Source: a virus. Taken from it: 40,623 nt of DNA. Below are positions 16,407 through 23,752 of the stretch, piece by piece. Under the pieces are notes generated by a model. It saw only the letters and a program-made list of their open reading frames with translations. It did no database searches and was not told where the DNA came from. The position numbers and the translations under genes were made by a program. Position 1 is the first letter of the stretch. Every line of letters begins with the position of its first letter. Location of the stretch: IMG/VR virus record IMGVR_UViG_3300028399_000015, positions 1-40,623 of that record. One strand, given 5' to 3'.

Positions 16407-16889
16407 TTAGAGCGGCAGGTCCGCCGCAGCCTCCTCGCCCTCCGCCTTGGCGCGCTCGGCGGCCTTGGCCGCGGCCTCTGCGCGGTAGCGGGCCAGGATG
16501 GCCTTGATGCGGGGGTGCTTCCGCAGGGCCTTCCGCTCGTCGTCGGACATGCTTTCCACCTTCTCCATTGCAGCTTCGATGGGCTGCCCTGCGGCCTCTG
16601 CGAGCGCCTTGGCGAGCTGGGTGACGCGACTGCCGCCCTGGCCAGGAACGCGGGTGGTCCACTTGCCCTCGCGCAGGTTCGCATAGACTTCGGAGGCCAG
16701 CTTCGGCGCCTCCTCCGGCTCGGCGCCGGCGTAGGCATCTCCGAGCTTTTGCTTCAGGCCGTGGATGGCCAGCTTGAGGCGAATCTCCTCCGGGAGTTCG
16801 GCCAGGGAGGCCTCGAGAATGTCGCCAGTGGCAAACTCGAAGCGGACGCCATTTTCGATATCGGTCTTGTTTGCGATTTTGGAAGCCAT
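16407..16889 (-). CDS. Paralogue B of the first early protein, opposite strand
   Basis: A 160-residue protein from ATG 16889, with AGAGGAT about 8 bases upstream; the longer reading from 16952 overlaps the promoter and is rejected. It shares with the protein at 15484 the blocks LAIHGLKQKLGDAYAGAEP, GKWTTRVPGQGG, a LAKALAEAAG helix and DDERKALRKHPRIKAILARYR-type sequence, all in the same order. The C-terminus is Lys/Arg/Ala-rich. Function is unknown. It has its own consensus promoter and leader hairpin and is transcribed towards the early genes at 15484-16275. Confidence 0.75.
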   Translation of the reverse strand: MASKIANKTDIENGVRFEFATGDILEASLAELPEEIRLKLAIHGLKQKLGDAYAGAEPEEAPKLASEVYANLREGKWTTRVPGQGGSRVTQLAKALAEAAGQPIEAAMEKVESMSDDERKALRKHPRIKAILARYRAEAAAKAAERAKAEGEEAAADLPL

Positions 16890-16921
16890 CTTGGTTATCC
16901 TCTTGGTTAGTTGAGAAGGGA

Positions 16922-16939
16922 GGGGGCTGGGTCGCCCCC
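16922..16939 (-). other. Leader hairpin of paralogue B
   Basis: GGGGGC, six bases, GCCCCC lies between the -10 box (16952) and the start codon (16889) on the minus strand, close to the predicted RNA 5' end. It resembles in position the leader hairpins of paralogue A. Confidence 0.55.
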
Positions 16940-16951
16940 ATCGCACGGCCA

Positions 16952-16979
16952 ATTATACACGCGGCGGCGGGATTGTCAA
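16952..16979 (-). promoter_or_regulatory. Consensus sigma-70 promoter for paralogue B
   Basis: On the minus strand TTGACA (16979-16974), a 16-base spacer and TATAAT (16957-16952). Both hexamers are perfect. The promoter borders the 20-bp repeat array at 16982-17272. Confidence 0.85.
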
Positions 16980-16981
16980 GC

Positions 16982-17272
16982 GGCGGAAATGGCGGGATGG
17001 GGCGGGTGAGCTGGGTTCCCTATAATGGCGTGAAATGGCGGGATGGGCCCATGCCCTATGCAGCACCATATCGGCGTGATTTGGCGGTATGGCCACCCGC
17101 CCCTGCAGCAGCCTATTTTTTGGCGGGATATAGCCTATACTAGCCTGCTCCGACGCATGATGGCGTAATTTGGCGGTATGGGGTCTCTCTATATAGGGGG
17201 GTTTTTTTTTCTCTCTTCCAGACATACACAGCGGGCGGGCCCGGGACATACCCCATACCGCCATTTTACGCC
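16982..17272. repeat. Array of 20-bp repeats (iterons or operators)
   Basis: Four full copies of GGCGTRAWWTGGCGGKATGG occur at 17027-17046, 17073-17092 and 17162-17181 (direct) and 17253-17272 (inverted). A 19-base variant lies at 16982-17000 and a partial copy (TTTTTGGCGGGATATA) at 17117-17132. The cores of the first three are exactly 46 bases apart (16991, 17037, 17083), and the fourth full direct core is 89 bases on. A G6-T9 run lies at 17196-17210. The array fills the gap between two divergent promoters and contains no gene. It could be a replication origin or a repressor-binding region. Confidence 0.8.
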
Positions 17273-17292
17273 ATCACGCCGTTTTCCAGTGC

Positions 17293-17321
17293 TTGACAGC
17301 CACCCACGCCCCGCATATAAT
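17293..17321 (+). promoter_or_regulatory. Consensus early promoter with operator half-site
   Basis: TTGACA (17293-17298), a 17-base spacer and TATAAT (17316-17321), both perfect. The right arm of the 27-bp operator family (ATAATCCGCCC, 17317-17327) overlaps the -10 box, but the left arm is missing. Confidence 0.85.
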
Positions 17322-17361
17322 CCGCCCCACAACCACCCACCCACCCATCGGAGCTTCCCCC

Positions 17362-18552
17362 ATGCCGAACAAGCACAGATCCCACGCAGGAAAGTTTACT
17401 CGCTCGGTGCTGCTGAGCGCCGGGGATATCAGGAGGGGAGGGGTTAGCTTGGGGAGGTTTATCAAAGGTGGGAAAGCCCTCCAAGCGCGCGCCCGTCGAG
17501 AGGGGCAAGCTGACGCGCTCAAGCGCGCAGGGGAAAGCCACTGCCGCATCGTGCGTGTGGAGCCGGGGCATCCACCCCCCTTCGGCAGGGGTTACGTGAA
17601 TCGGAAGGGCTGGAGGATGCATCTTTCGTACCTGGGGAGGGACTTCGAAGTTCCCGCAGTGGCCGTGGCCTTCTGGGGGGATTCAGCTCACGCCGCCGCA
17701 AGGTGGTTGGATGGCTTCCGCCTAAGGCGCCTTTGCGGAAAGGCCGGGTGCTTGGAGCCTGCGCACTTCTATGAATATCACCCAGAGATGCAGAGACTAG
17801 AGGAGGACTCGCACATGACGCCTAAGCTGATACATCAACTCTTCGCCACCGCCGCAGAGCGAGGGGAGGCAGAAGTCGCCTTTCGCAAGCGCGGTTCCGC
17901 CATGCACGCGAGGTTTCAGCTCTACGCATGGAGGAAGAAGCACAGAGAGCGGAACGGGCTGGAGGAAGGCCTAGGTCCCTGGGATGGAGTGCAGGTCAGC
18001 ATTCGAGAAGAAGGCGAGCGTTGGGTTGTGCGCCTGGAGCAAGATGAAACCGAAGTGCTTTGCGAGCTTGTAGACGTGGAACCCCTCCAGAAAGAGCCCC
18101 TGGAGGTTCCCCAGATCAGCATAGCTGCCCCGGAGATTACCCTCGAGGAAGCAGAGCGCCTCAGGAAGCTCGTCCAGGAGCGCAGGGCAAACGCCCCCGG
18201 AGACGAACCACTTGGGGCACCCCAGCTCGAAGGCCAGGATCCTTATATTAGAGCCTTCATCGAGAGTACCTCTTCGCAAGCGCACCGGGATGGATCCAAG
18301 AGCGAAAACGCACAGCCAGACGCTCAGCCAGACTCCCCTGAGCTCAAATCCATCGAAAAGGACGGAATAGTGTGGCAGCCCAGCACCTCCGGCCTTCGCG
18401 GCAGGCCCCCTCAGACCGAAGCCGAGCGCCAGGCGCTGGAGGAATACAAGCGCACCGGCAGGTCCCGGGCAGTGCCCCTCCGGCCTTCGGAGGCAGAGGA
18501 AGAGCAAGAGCAGGGCCAGGGCCAAGAGCAAGACCAGGGCCAAGGCACCTAA
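17362..18552 (+). CDS. Early protein with HNH-like zinc motif and Gln/Glu-rich tail
   Basis: A 396-residue protein from ATG 17362, downstream of the promoter. The N-terminus (~1-60) is basic. Residues ~115-145 contain RLCGKAGCLEPAHFYEY, which resembles the C-x4-C-x-x-P-x-H part of HNH-type nuclease modules (CxNPxCxNPxHL), but the rest of an HNH site is not clear. The middle has MTPKLIHQLFATAAERGEAE and a helical, basic FQLYAWRKKHRER. Residues ~290-396 are low complexity, ending in repeated Gln, Glu and Gly. It may be a DNA-binding early regulator or a decayed endonuclease. Function is not established. Confidence 0.6.
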   Translation: MPNKHRSHAGKFTRSVLLSAGDIRRGGVSLGRFIKGGKALQARARREGQADALKRAGESHCRIVRVEPGHPPPFGRGYVNRKGWRMHLSYLGRDFEVPAVAVAFWGDSAHAAARWLDGFRLRRLCGKAGCLEPAHFYEYHPEMQRLEEDSHMTPKLIHQLFATAAERGEAEVAFRKRGSAMHARFQLYAWRKKHRERNGLEEGLGPWDGVQVSIREEGERWVVRLEQDETEVLCELVDVEPLQKEPLEVPQISIAAPEITLEEAERLRKLVQERRANAPGDEPLGAPQLEGQDPYIRAFIESTSSQAHRDGSKSENAQPDAQPDSPELKSIEKDGIVWQPSTSGLRGRPPQTEAERQALEEYKRTGRSRAVPLRPSEAEEEQEQGQGQEQDQGQGT

Positions 18553-18643
18553 GCCCGGCCTTGGCCGGGACCAAGTGATGCCCAAGCGCCCCTGCGCACC
18601 CGCGCACCCGCGCATGCACACTGGAATTGGTCCTCGGCAGAGG

Positions 18644-18678
18644 TTGACACCGGGCGGATTATATGCAATAATCCGACC
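18644..18678 (+). promoter_or_regulatory. Early promoter overlapped by 27-bp operator, copy 2
   Basis: TTGACA (18644-18649), a 17-base spacer and AATAAT (18667-18672). The element GGGCGGATTAT, five bases, ATAATCCGACC (18652-18678) covers the spacer and the -10 box; the inner arms CGGATTAT and ATAATCCG are perfect. A protein bound here would block RNA polymerase. The start codon of the next gene is 33 bases downstream. Confidence 0.8.
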
Positions 18679-18710
18679 ATACCCACCCACAACCAACGGG
18701 AGAACCCCAG

Positions 18711-19295
18711 ATGCCACAAGAAAAACCAAGCGACCCATTCGCCGCCCTTGTTGCGGAAGCCCTCGCGGAAGCGCGCAGGGCCAAGCCCACGCGCATGCGC
18801 GCCAAGAGCACCAAGGGCACCAAGAAGCCCAAGGGCAAACCCTACTCCCAGCGCCCCACCATGCGCGGCTTTGCGAATCCTACCGAAGGGAACGAAAAGC
18901 CCACCTGGGCCACAAGCCCCTGGACCACCGAGGCCCTCGTCCTCCTCATCCACAAGCGCACCTGCACCCAGTGCGGCACCTCCTACGAAGCGCCCGAGGG
19001 CCTCTTCATCCAGCGCTCCCGCCTCCTCCCTGGCGCGCGCTTGGACAGCCACCTCGAGCGCATCACGCTCGACCAAGCCCGCGGGGTCTACCCCCACCTG
19101 CCCCGCCGGCGCCTCGTCCGCCCTTTGCGCGTCCCCGCATGCGAGCTCTGCTTCGACACAGAGGAAACCCTCGCCCACATCGCCCGCGCGCAAGCGCCCT
19201 TCGGATGGCAACCCGAGCTGCCCCTCGGGGCCAGCGCAAGCGCCGCCAAGGCCCCAGAGCTCCTCCCCGCCCCTTCCAGCACCCAGGAGACCTAA
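18711..19295 (+). CDS. Hypothetical protein with zinc-ribbon Cys pairs
   Basis: A 194-residue protein. The N-terminus is Lys/Ala-rich (MRAKSTKGTKKPKGK) and probably disordered. Two Cys pairs, CTQC (about residue 85) and CELC (about 145), flank a basic region, which suggests a split zinc ribbon. The C-terminus is Ala/Pro-rich. GGGAG lies about 9 bases before ATG 18711. It opens a tightly packed set of small genes driven by the promoter at 18644. No family is recognised; nucleic-acid binding is inference. Confidence 0.6.
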   Translation: MPQEKPSDPFAALVAEALAEARRAKPTRMRAKSTKGTKKPKGKPYSQRPTMRGFANPTEGNEKPTWATSPWTTEALVLLIHKRTCTQCGTSYEAPEGLFIQRSRLLPGARLDSHLERITLDQARGVYPHLPRRRLVRPLRVPACELCFDTEETLAHIARAQAPFGWQPELPLGASASAAKAPELLPAPSSTQET

Positions 19296-19298
19296 GCC

Positions 19299-19862
19299 AT
19301 GACAGACATCGTAAAAGTCGGCCCCATGCGCAAGCTGCCCTACGCTATATGGGCCTGGAAACTCTTCGACCACCTCCCCACGTCTACAAACGCACAAGAT
19401 CCCCTCTACTCCTTTTGGCACCCCACCGCCCGGAAAAGTTTAAGTTTAGCCCAAAATTATGGCACCTACCGCTGTTACACCCCCGGTCGTCCTTCGCTGG
19501 AATCCCCCAAGGGCCTCGGCTTCTTCTGCTACCACTCCTTCGCAGACTACCTGTTCCAGCAACACGGCCATTGTACCAGCCACTATATGCGCAAGCACCG
19601 AACCCATACCTTAAAGCAAAACGGCCACCTCTGGCTCATCGCCATCCCCAAGGGCACACCCGTCCGCACCTGCTGGGACACCTTCATGGAGCGCTCAGCG
19701 CTCCTCACCCACGCCCTGGTGCCCCTCGTGCCCCTCCGCGGCTTTTACTCCCTGCACAAAGTCTCCCTATGGGTCAAGCACCACTGGAGCCAGGCAGAGG
19801 CCCATATTCCCTCTTACCCCGAACTCATCCGCAAACAGGAGGCTTCCAAATGTGCCAGATAA
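19299..19862 (+). CDS. Hypothetical protein, tandem paralogue 1
   Basis: A 187-residue protein rich in Trp, His and Tyr. It shares with the next gene product an N-terminal LPYAIWAWK, a mid-region G-x-FC-x-x-S, LWLIAIPKGTPVRTCW, and ALLTHALVPLVPL. These blocks occur in the same order and spacing in both. No known family is recognised, and there is no membrane segment or catalytic motif. It starts 3 bases after the upstream stop, and its own stop lies inside the next gene. Confidence 0.6.
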   Translation: MTDIVKVGPMRKLPYAIWAWKLFDHLPTSTNAQDPLYSFWHPTARKSLSLAQNYGTYRCYTPGRPSLESPKGLGFFCYHSFADYLFQQHGHCTSHYMRKHRTHTLKQNGHLWLIAIPKGTPVRTCWDTFMERSALLTHALVPLVPLRGFYSLHKVSLWVKHHWSQAEAHIPSYPELIRKQEASKCAR

Positions 19863-20347
19863 CCCACCTCAGCCCTTGGCAAACCCTTCCCTATGCAATA
19901 TGGGCCTGGAAGCGCCTCGCGCCTGGGGCTTCAGGTCCAGTTTCCTGGACACATCCCTGGCAAAGGGCACACCTCGCACTCCCCAACGCCCAGGGCCGCG
20001 GCCAGCAGTATCACTACGCCCGCCGATTCATCACCCGCGAGCTCCCCGGACGCCCGGGCCTGTTTTGCTTCTACTCCCTCTGGGAAGTGCACAATGAATC
20101 CTGGGAGGGCCCCCCATTTTGCCTCCCCTCAAACACCTGGCTCATCGCCATCCCCAAGGGCACCAAGGTCCGCCGGGCCTGGAACGGCCCTGAGCCAGTA
20201 GCCCTTCTCACCCGCGCGCTAGTGCCCCTAGAACCCGTGGATGCGTTCTTCCCTGACTACACCACGCGTACGAACTACCAAGCCCTCCGCAAGTGGGCCC
20301 AGCGAACCTTTCACGCCTACCAACAAAAGGAGCACAACCATGCCTAA
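19850..20347 (+). CDS. Hypothetical protein, tandem paralogue 2
   Basis: A 165-residue protein from ATG 19850, preceded by AGGAGG. It is homologous to the preceding gene product (LPYAIWAWK; LFCFYSLWEV; TWLIAIPKGTKVRRAW; ALLTRALVPLEPV), so the two arose by duplication and have diverged strongly elsewhere. The frame is open far upstream (to 18575), but that part is antisense-like noise and has no coding character. It overlaps its neighbours by 13 and 8 bases. Confidence 0.6.
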   Translation: MCQITHLSPWQTLPYAIWAWKRLAPGASGPVSWTHPWQRAHLALPNAQGRGQQYHYARRFITRELPGRPGLFCFYSLWEVHNESWEGPPFCLPSNTWLIAIPKGTKVRRAWNGPEPVALLTRALVPLEPVDAFFPDYTTRTNYQALRKWAQRTFHAYQQKEHNHA

Positions 20348-20573
20348 GCTTTCAAAAACCCAAATCTGGACCCTTTGGGGCCTGGACGCGACCCTTTCCA
20401 CCCAGCACCTCCACGACGGCCGGACCCTCCGCGCCCTCAAGCGACGGGGCCTCATCGCCGCCGCCTACTGGGTTGGCGGACCTGCCCGCTGGGCCATTCG
20501 CCTCTCAGCGGCCGGGCGCAAGCTCGTCGGTGAGCTCCACGGCCTCTCCCCAGCAACCCTGGACCAACTCTAA
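20340..20573 (+). CDS. Small winged-helix-like protein
   Basis: A 77-residue protein whose pattern TLRALKRRGLIAAAY, then WAIRLSAAGRKLV, fits the recognition helix and wing of a MarR- or PadR-like winged helix. It is small enough to be one domain. It starts at ATG 20340, overlapping the previous stop by 8 bases. It is a candidate DNA-binding regulator, but no operator can be tied to it. Confidence 0.55.
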   Translation: MPKLSKTQIWTLWGLDATLSTQHLHDGRTLRALKRRGLIAAAYWVGGPARWAIRLSAAGRKLVGELHGLSPATLDQL

Positions 20574-20586
20574 GGAAGCCATCCCA

Positions 20587-20811
20587 ATGCCTAAGTCCAT
20601 CACAGAACTCCAGCTCGAATCCGAGCTCATGGCACTGCTCGACCACATCGAGCAGCTCGACGCACGCATCCGCGCGGAGCTCCCCTCCGAGCTCCTCTTC
20701 ACCCACTCCGGCTCCCCTAACTTGCAGCACCTCTGGGGAGCCATCTTATTCAACCTCGCGCAGACCCGCGCAACGCTGCGCGCATTCCGGCCCAAGGAGG
20801 ACCCCTCGTGA
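20587..20811 (+). CDS. Small helical hypothetical protein
   Basis: A 74-residue protein of alpha-helical, amphipathic character (ELQLESELMALLDHIEQLDA; LFNLAQTRATLRAFR). It starts at ATG 20587 with AAGGAAG upstream. The longer open frame to 20293 is rejected. It is coupled to the next gene (GTGA overlap). No family is recognised. Confidence 0.5.
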   Translation: MPKSITELQLESELMALLDHIEQLDARIRAELPSELLFTHSGSPNLQHLWGAILFNLAQTRATLRAFRPKEDPS

Positions 20812-20996
20812 CCGCTAAGCGAAAGACCCCACCCCACTTCCACCGTGTCCGCACGTGCTACGACTGCAAGTGGTGCGTAGTCCAGACCGCCCCCGACGGC
20901 GCCCTGGGCCCCTACCGCTGCTCGCGCTACCGCGTGGAGCTCTCGGACTATGAAGCCGAATGCTACCGCTGTGACAACCTAGAGGAGAGCCGCTGA
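20808..20996 (+). CDS. Small Cys-rich protein
   Basis: A 62-residue protein with six Cys in CYDCKWC, RCSRYR and ECYRCDN, a likely zinc- or iron-binding knuckle of the zinc-ribbon type. It starts at GTG 20808 with GGAGGA upstream, in a GTGA overlap with the previous stop. Function is unknown. Confidence 0.5.
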   Translation: MTAKRKTPPHFHRVRTCYDCKWCVVQTAPDGALGPYRCSRYRVELSDYEAECYRCDNLEESR

Positions 20997-21232
20997 TGAA
21001 AAACCTCCACCTGACCTCCCCCGGCGAGGACGCCCGCTTCACCCTCGACGCCCTCTTGCTCTGCTGGACCACAGCCATCGCCATCGCCGTCTGGACCCTC
21101 CAAGGGCCCATTCCCCACTTCGCCCAGGGCCTCTGGCTCATCTCCGCTCTCGCGCTCACTGCCGGATGGGTTGCCCTCTTCGAGTGGGCCTTCTGGCTGT
21201 GGAAGGACAGCGCGGAGGAGGGCAGGGATTGA
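20996..21232 (+). CDS. Small two-TM membrane protein
   Basis: A 78-residue protein with two hydrophobic segments (ALLLCWTTAIAIAVW and LISALALTAGWVALFEWAF) and charged ends. It starts at ATG 20996, overlapping the preceding stop by one base. It could modify the host envelope or exclude superinfecting phages, but no motif supports a role. The -35 box of the next promoter overlaps its end. Confidence 0.5.
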   Translation: MKNLHLTSPGEDARFTLDALLLCWTTAIAIAVWTLQGPIPHFAQGLWLISALALTAGWVALFEWAFWLWKDSAEEGRD

Positions 21233-21263
21233 CACCGGGCGGGTAATGTGCCATAATCCGCCC
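21229..21263 (+). promoter_or_regulatory. Early promoter overlapped by 27-bp operator, copy 3
   Basis: TTGACA (21229-21234), a 17-base spacer and CATAAT (21252-21257). The element GGGCGGGTAAT, five bases, ATAATCCGCCC (21237-21263) has 9 of 11 arm pairs and covers spacer and -10, as at 18644. The next start codon is 32 bases downstream. Confidence 0.8.
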
Positions 21264-21294
21264 CATCAATAACCCAACCCAGAGGACCACCACC

Positions 21295-21516
21295 ATGCCC
21301 AAAGGCCGAAAACCCTACCGCATCCCCCCAGTGGAGAAAAAGCTCTCTCTCCCTGGGGAGGTCGTTACGCAAGTCGAGCTCCTACTTGCAGACCCCCTAA
21401 CCGGCCGCCCGCGTCACGGCGCTTGGTCCCGCCTATGCACCAAGCTCCTCCGCGCGTGGCTGGCCGAGCAACGCAGGCCGGCTAAAAACAATCCACCTGA
21501 AGGAGACCAGACATGA
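21295..21516 (+). CDS. Ribbon-helix-helix-like DNA-binding protein
   Basis: A 73-residue protein. LSLPGEVVTQVELLLADP, then TGRPRHGAWSRLCTKLLRAW, fits small phage proteins with an N-terminal beta strand and two helices like ribbon-helix-helix proteins. The strand would contact DNA as a dimer. It is the first gene behind a promoter carrying the 27-bp operator, which makes it one candidate for the protein that binds that element (autoregulation). That link is inference. Confidence 0.6.
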   Translation: MPKGRKPYRIPPVEKKLSLPGEVVTQVELLLADPLTGRPRHGAWSRLCTKLLRAWLAEQRRPAKNNPPEGDQT

Positions 21517-21725
21517 GTGCCACCGACGCAGCCCAGCGCATCAACGACCTTCGGCGCAAGGTCCTGGAAGGCTACGAACTCACCCGCGAGGAAGTCGCCG
21601 AGGCCATTTCCCTCCTTCGCCAGAGCCGCGCGCAATCCCTGGAGGAAACGAAGAAGCGCACGGAGCCCATCGACCTCGATGCGCTCTTCGCAAGCGACCC
21701 GAAGAAACCGGAGGCCAGCGAATGA
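21513..21725 (+). CDS. Small conserved phage protein
   Basis: A 70-residue protein with INDLRRKVLEGYELTREEV followed by AEAISLLRQSRA. This arrangement (DLRxKVLxGxELTxEE, then LLRxxRA) is, as far as I recall, frequent next to ribbon-helix-helix-like phage genes; its function is unknown. It starts in an ATGA overlap with the previous gene and is probably co-translated. Confidence 0.55.
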   Translation: MSATDAAQRINDLRRKVLEGYELTREEVAEAISLLRQSRAQSLEETKKRTEPIDLDALFASDPKKPEASE

Positions 21726-21988
21726 CCGCGCACAGGCACCCTGAGGACTTTTCCCCTTCCCTGCGAGAGCTCGTCCGCCAGGCCGCCCACGCGCCCGTCG
21801 TGCTCCGCTTTCCTTCAGAGAGCGAGGCCAAGCGCCTGCGCGCCCAGTTCTACGCCTACCGGGATGCGCTCAGCGCAATGGGATCCTTCCCCGAGAGCCC
21901 CTACTATCCCGATTGGCTCCACGCCAAGGACATTCGCACGGAACTGGAGGTATGGTCCACCCGAGTCACGCTTACCTTTACTAAATAA
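21722..21988 (+). CDS. Small hypothetical protein
   Basis: An 88-residue protein with a pattern FPSESEAKRLRAQFYAYRDA that resembles small phage proteins with a conserved SxxEAxRLRxxFYxYR motif. I have no function for it. It starts in an ATGA overlap with the preceding gene. Confidence 0.55.
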   Translation: MTAHRHPEDFSPSLRELVRQAAHAPVVLRFPSESEAKRLRAQFYAYRDALSAMGSFPESPYYPDWLHAKDIRTELEVWSTRVTLTFTK

Positions 21989-22012
21989 CCCAACCGAGGA
22001 GGTAGCACTGCC

Positions 22013-22435
22013 ATGAGCGCGCTATACAAGAGCATAACCCTGCATCGAACCTATGCAAACTACCACTACTATAACCTAAGCGACTCCCCACCCCGCTTGT
22101 GGCTCTGTGGGTCCTTGCTAGTCGCAGAGCAGGGCTACCAATACGAAACCCTTCCCATGGCAATCCTTCTCGAAGCCTCCACTGATCCCTTCGTGGAAGT
22201 CCCTGGAGCGCTCCAAGGCTGGATACAAGCAGATCCTGAAAGCATCATTCCCCTGAGCGAACGCAAGGGCTTCCTGAGCCGCTATTACTACACCCACGGC
22301 CTGGAACGCTACAGCGAAGAGGGCCGGCCGGAGTATACTTTCACTCGCTTAGCCCGATGGCTCAATGACTTCGGGGAAGCCAAGATCCACTTCACCATCA
22401 CCCCCCTGCCGGAGGGCCAAGACCATGCCGCATGA
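22013..22435 (+). CDS. Hypothetical protein
   Basis: A 140-residue protein rich in Tyr and Leu (YANYHYYNLSDSPPRLWLCG; TFTRLARWLNDFGEAKIHFT). It has a strong GAGGAGG upstream of ATG 22013 and overlaps the nuclease start by 11 bases. No family is recognised. Its codon use looks less GC-biased than its neighbours, so it may be acquired. Confidence 0.55.
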   Translation: MSALYKSITLHRTYANYHYYNLSDSPPRLWLCGSLLVAEQGYQYETLPMAILLEASTDPFVEVPGALQGWIQADPESIIPLSERKGFLSRYYYTHGLERYSEEGRPEYTFTRLARWLNDFGEAKIHFTITPLPEGQDHAA

Positions 22436-23360
22436 TCTCCAGCTAACCTTCCCCCAGGGCATCGACAGCACGATGCGAAAGACCTTCGTGGCTTGCCCCA
22501 CCAAGTTCCTCTATGAGTACTGCTACAACCGCCGCAAGGGCGAGCCCGGCCCGGACCTCCACGCGGGCAAGGCCTTCGCCGCCGGCCTAGAGGCCGCACG
22601 CCTTGCGCACTGGCGCGACGGCCTCCAGCCGGACGAAGCCCTCGCGGAAGGCATCAAGGCCCTCATTGCCGAATGGGGCTCCTACGAGCCCCCAGAGGAC
22701 CACCCCAAGTCCCTCCCCCGCATGGTGGGGGCCCTCGAGGCCTACTTCTCCCACTACGGCTGGGCCACGGACCATATCCAGCCCCTCATGCAAGAGGGCA
22801 AGCCCGCCGTGGAGTTTTCCTTCGCCATCCCGCTGCCAGAGACCCACCCAGAAACCGGCGAGCCTCTTCTCTACACCGGGCGCTTTGACATGCTCGGCCT
22901 GTACAACGGCTCCATCTTCGTCGTGGACGAGAAGACCACCAAGCAGCTCGGGGCCTCCTGGAGTCGCCAGTGGAACATGCGCTCCCAGTTCACCGGCTAT
23001 TGCTTCGCCGCAGAGGAATACGGCTACCCCGTCGCGGGTGCAATCATCCGGGGCCTCTCCATCCTCAAGACCAAGTACGGCCACGCGGAGGCCATCCAGT
23101 ACCGCCCAAAGCACGTGATTGACCAGTGGTACAAGCAGCTCATCCGGGACATTCGGGAGATGAAGGAGGCCTGGCGTCACGCCCCCAAGGAGCACTGGGA
23201 CCTCGCCCTGGACGATGCCTGCTCGCAATACTTCGGCTGCGTCTTCGAGCGCGTGTGCCTCCAGCCACCCGAGCAAAAGCTTAGCGTACTCGCAGAGGAC
23301 ACCATTGAATACGTCTGGGATCCACTCGCAGAACTGAAACCTCAGGAGGGAGGAAAGTGA
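22425..23360 (+). CDS. Cas4/RecB-like PD-(D/E)XK exonuclease with Fe-S Cys
   Basis: A 311-residue protein from ATG 22425. N-terminal ACPTKFLYEYC gives the first Cys. Residues ~145-185 hold the nuclease core: YTGRFDMLGLYNG (catalytic Asp), then FVVDEKTTKQLG (E-x-K) and QFTGYCF. C-terminal DACSQYFGCVFERVCL supplies three further Cys at regular spacing. One N-terminal and three C-terminal Cys around a RecB fold is the Cas4/AddB-type 4Fe-4S pattern. It probably acts as a DNA exonuclease in recombination with the Sak4-like ATPase and SSB downstream. Confidence 0.8.
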   Translation: MPHDLQLTFPQGIDSTMRKTFVACPTKFLYEYCYNRRKGEPGPDLHAGKAFAAGLEAARLAHWRDGLQPDEALAEGIKALIAEWGSYEPPEDHPKSLPRMVGALEAYFSHYGWATDHIQPLMQEGKPAVEFSFAIPLPETHPETGEPLLYTGRFDMLGLYNGSIFVVDEKTTKQLGASWSRQWNMRSQFTGYCFAAEEYGYPVAGAIIRGLSILKTKYGHAEAIQYRPKHVIDQWYKQLIRDIREMKEAWRHAPKEHWDLALDDACSQYFGCVFERVCLQPPEQKLSVLAEDTIEYVWDPLAELKPQEGGK

Positions 23361-23752
23361 AAACACCAGCGCAAAAGCTAGGATATTTCAAAGGGCAGCG
23401 TTTTGTTGTAACCGATAACAGCAGAGATGGTGCCTTCGGTAAAGGCAGCGTAGTTGAATTGTATAAAGATGACGGGACAGACTTCCCACTGTTCAAACTT
23501 ATCACAGGCGCCTGCAACTATCGCCACGTAGATGGCGCTGATGGAGCGTATCTCCACTTAGATAAGGTCAAACCTTTAGCCGGCCGGCAAGGCCTGCAGA
23601 TGAAGTACTTCGTTCTCGAGCCCGAAGGCAACGATATCTACGCTCAAGCCAGTCGAGAAGCTTTGCTCCATTATGCAAAGGTTATTGCAGAAGCAGACTC
23701 TGAGTTGGCTACTGAGCTCCTAGCTTGGGCACGCAGGGAGGAAGCCAAATGA
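23357..23752 (+). CDS. Hypothetical protein, AT-richer than neighbours
   Basis: A 131-residue protein starting at GTG 23357 in a GTGA overlap with the nuclease stop. The first half looks like a small beta barrel (GQRFVVTDNSRDGAFGKGSV) and the end is helical (LLHYAKVIAEADSELATELL). No family is recognised. Base composition shifts visibly towards A+T, as in the next small genes, suggesting later acquisition. Confidence 0.6.
   Translation: MKTPAQKLGYFKGQRFVVTDNSRDGAFGKGSVVELYKDDGTDFPLFKLITGACNYRHVDGADGAYLHLDKVKPLAGRQGLQMKYFVLEPEGNDIYAQASREALLHYAKVIAEADSELATELLAWARREEAK

Noticed and set aside
18554-18569. CCCGGCC-TT-GGCCGGG hairpin after the gene ending at 18552
   Set aside because: The loop is only two bases and no T-run follows, so I did not call a terminator.
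18575-19849. In-frame upstream extension of the gene at 19850
   Set aside because: It runs through two other genes, and its translation is Pro/His/Arg-rich nonsense. The RBS and paralogy place the start at 19850.
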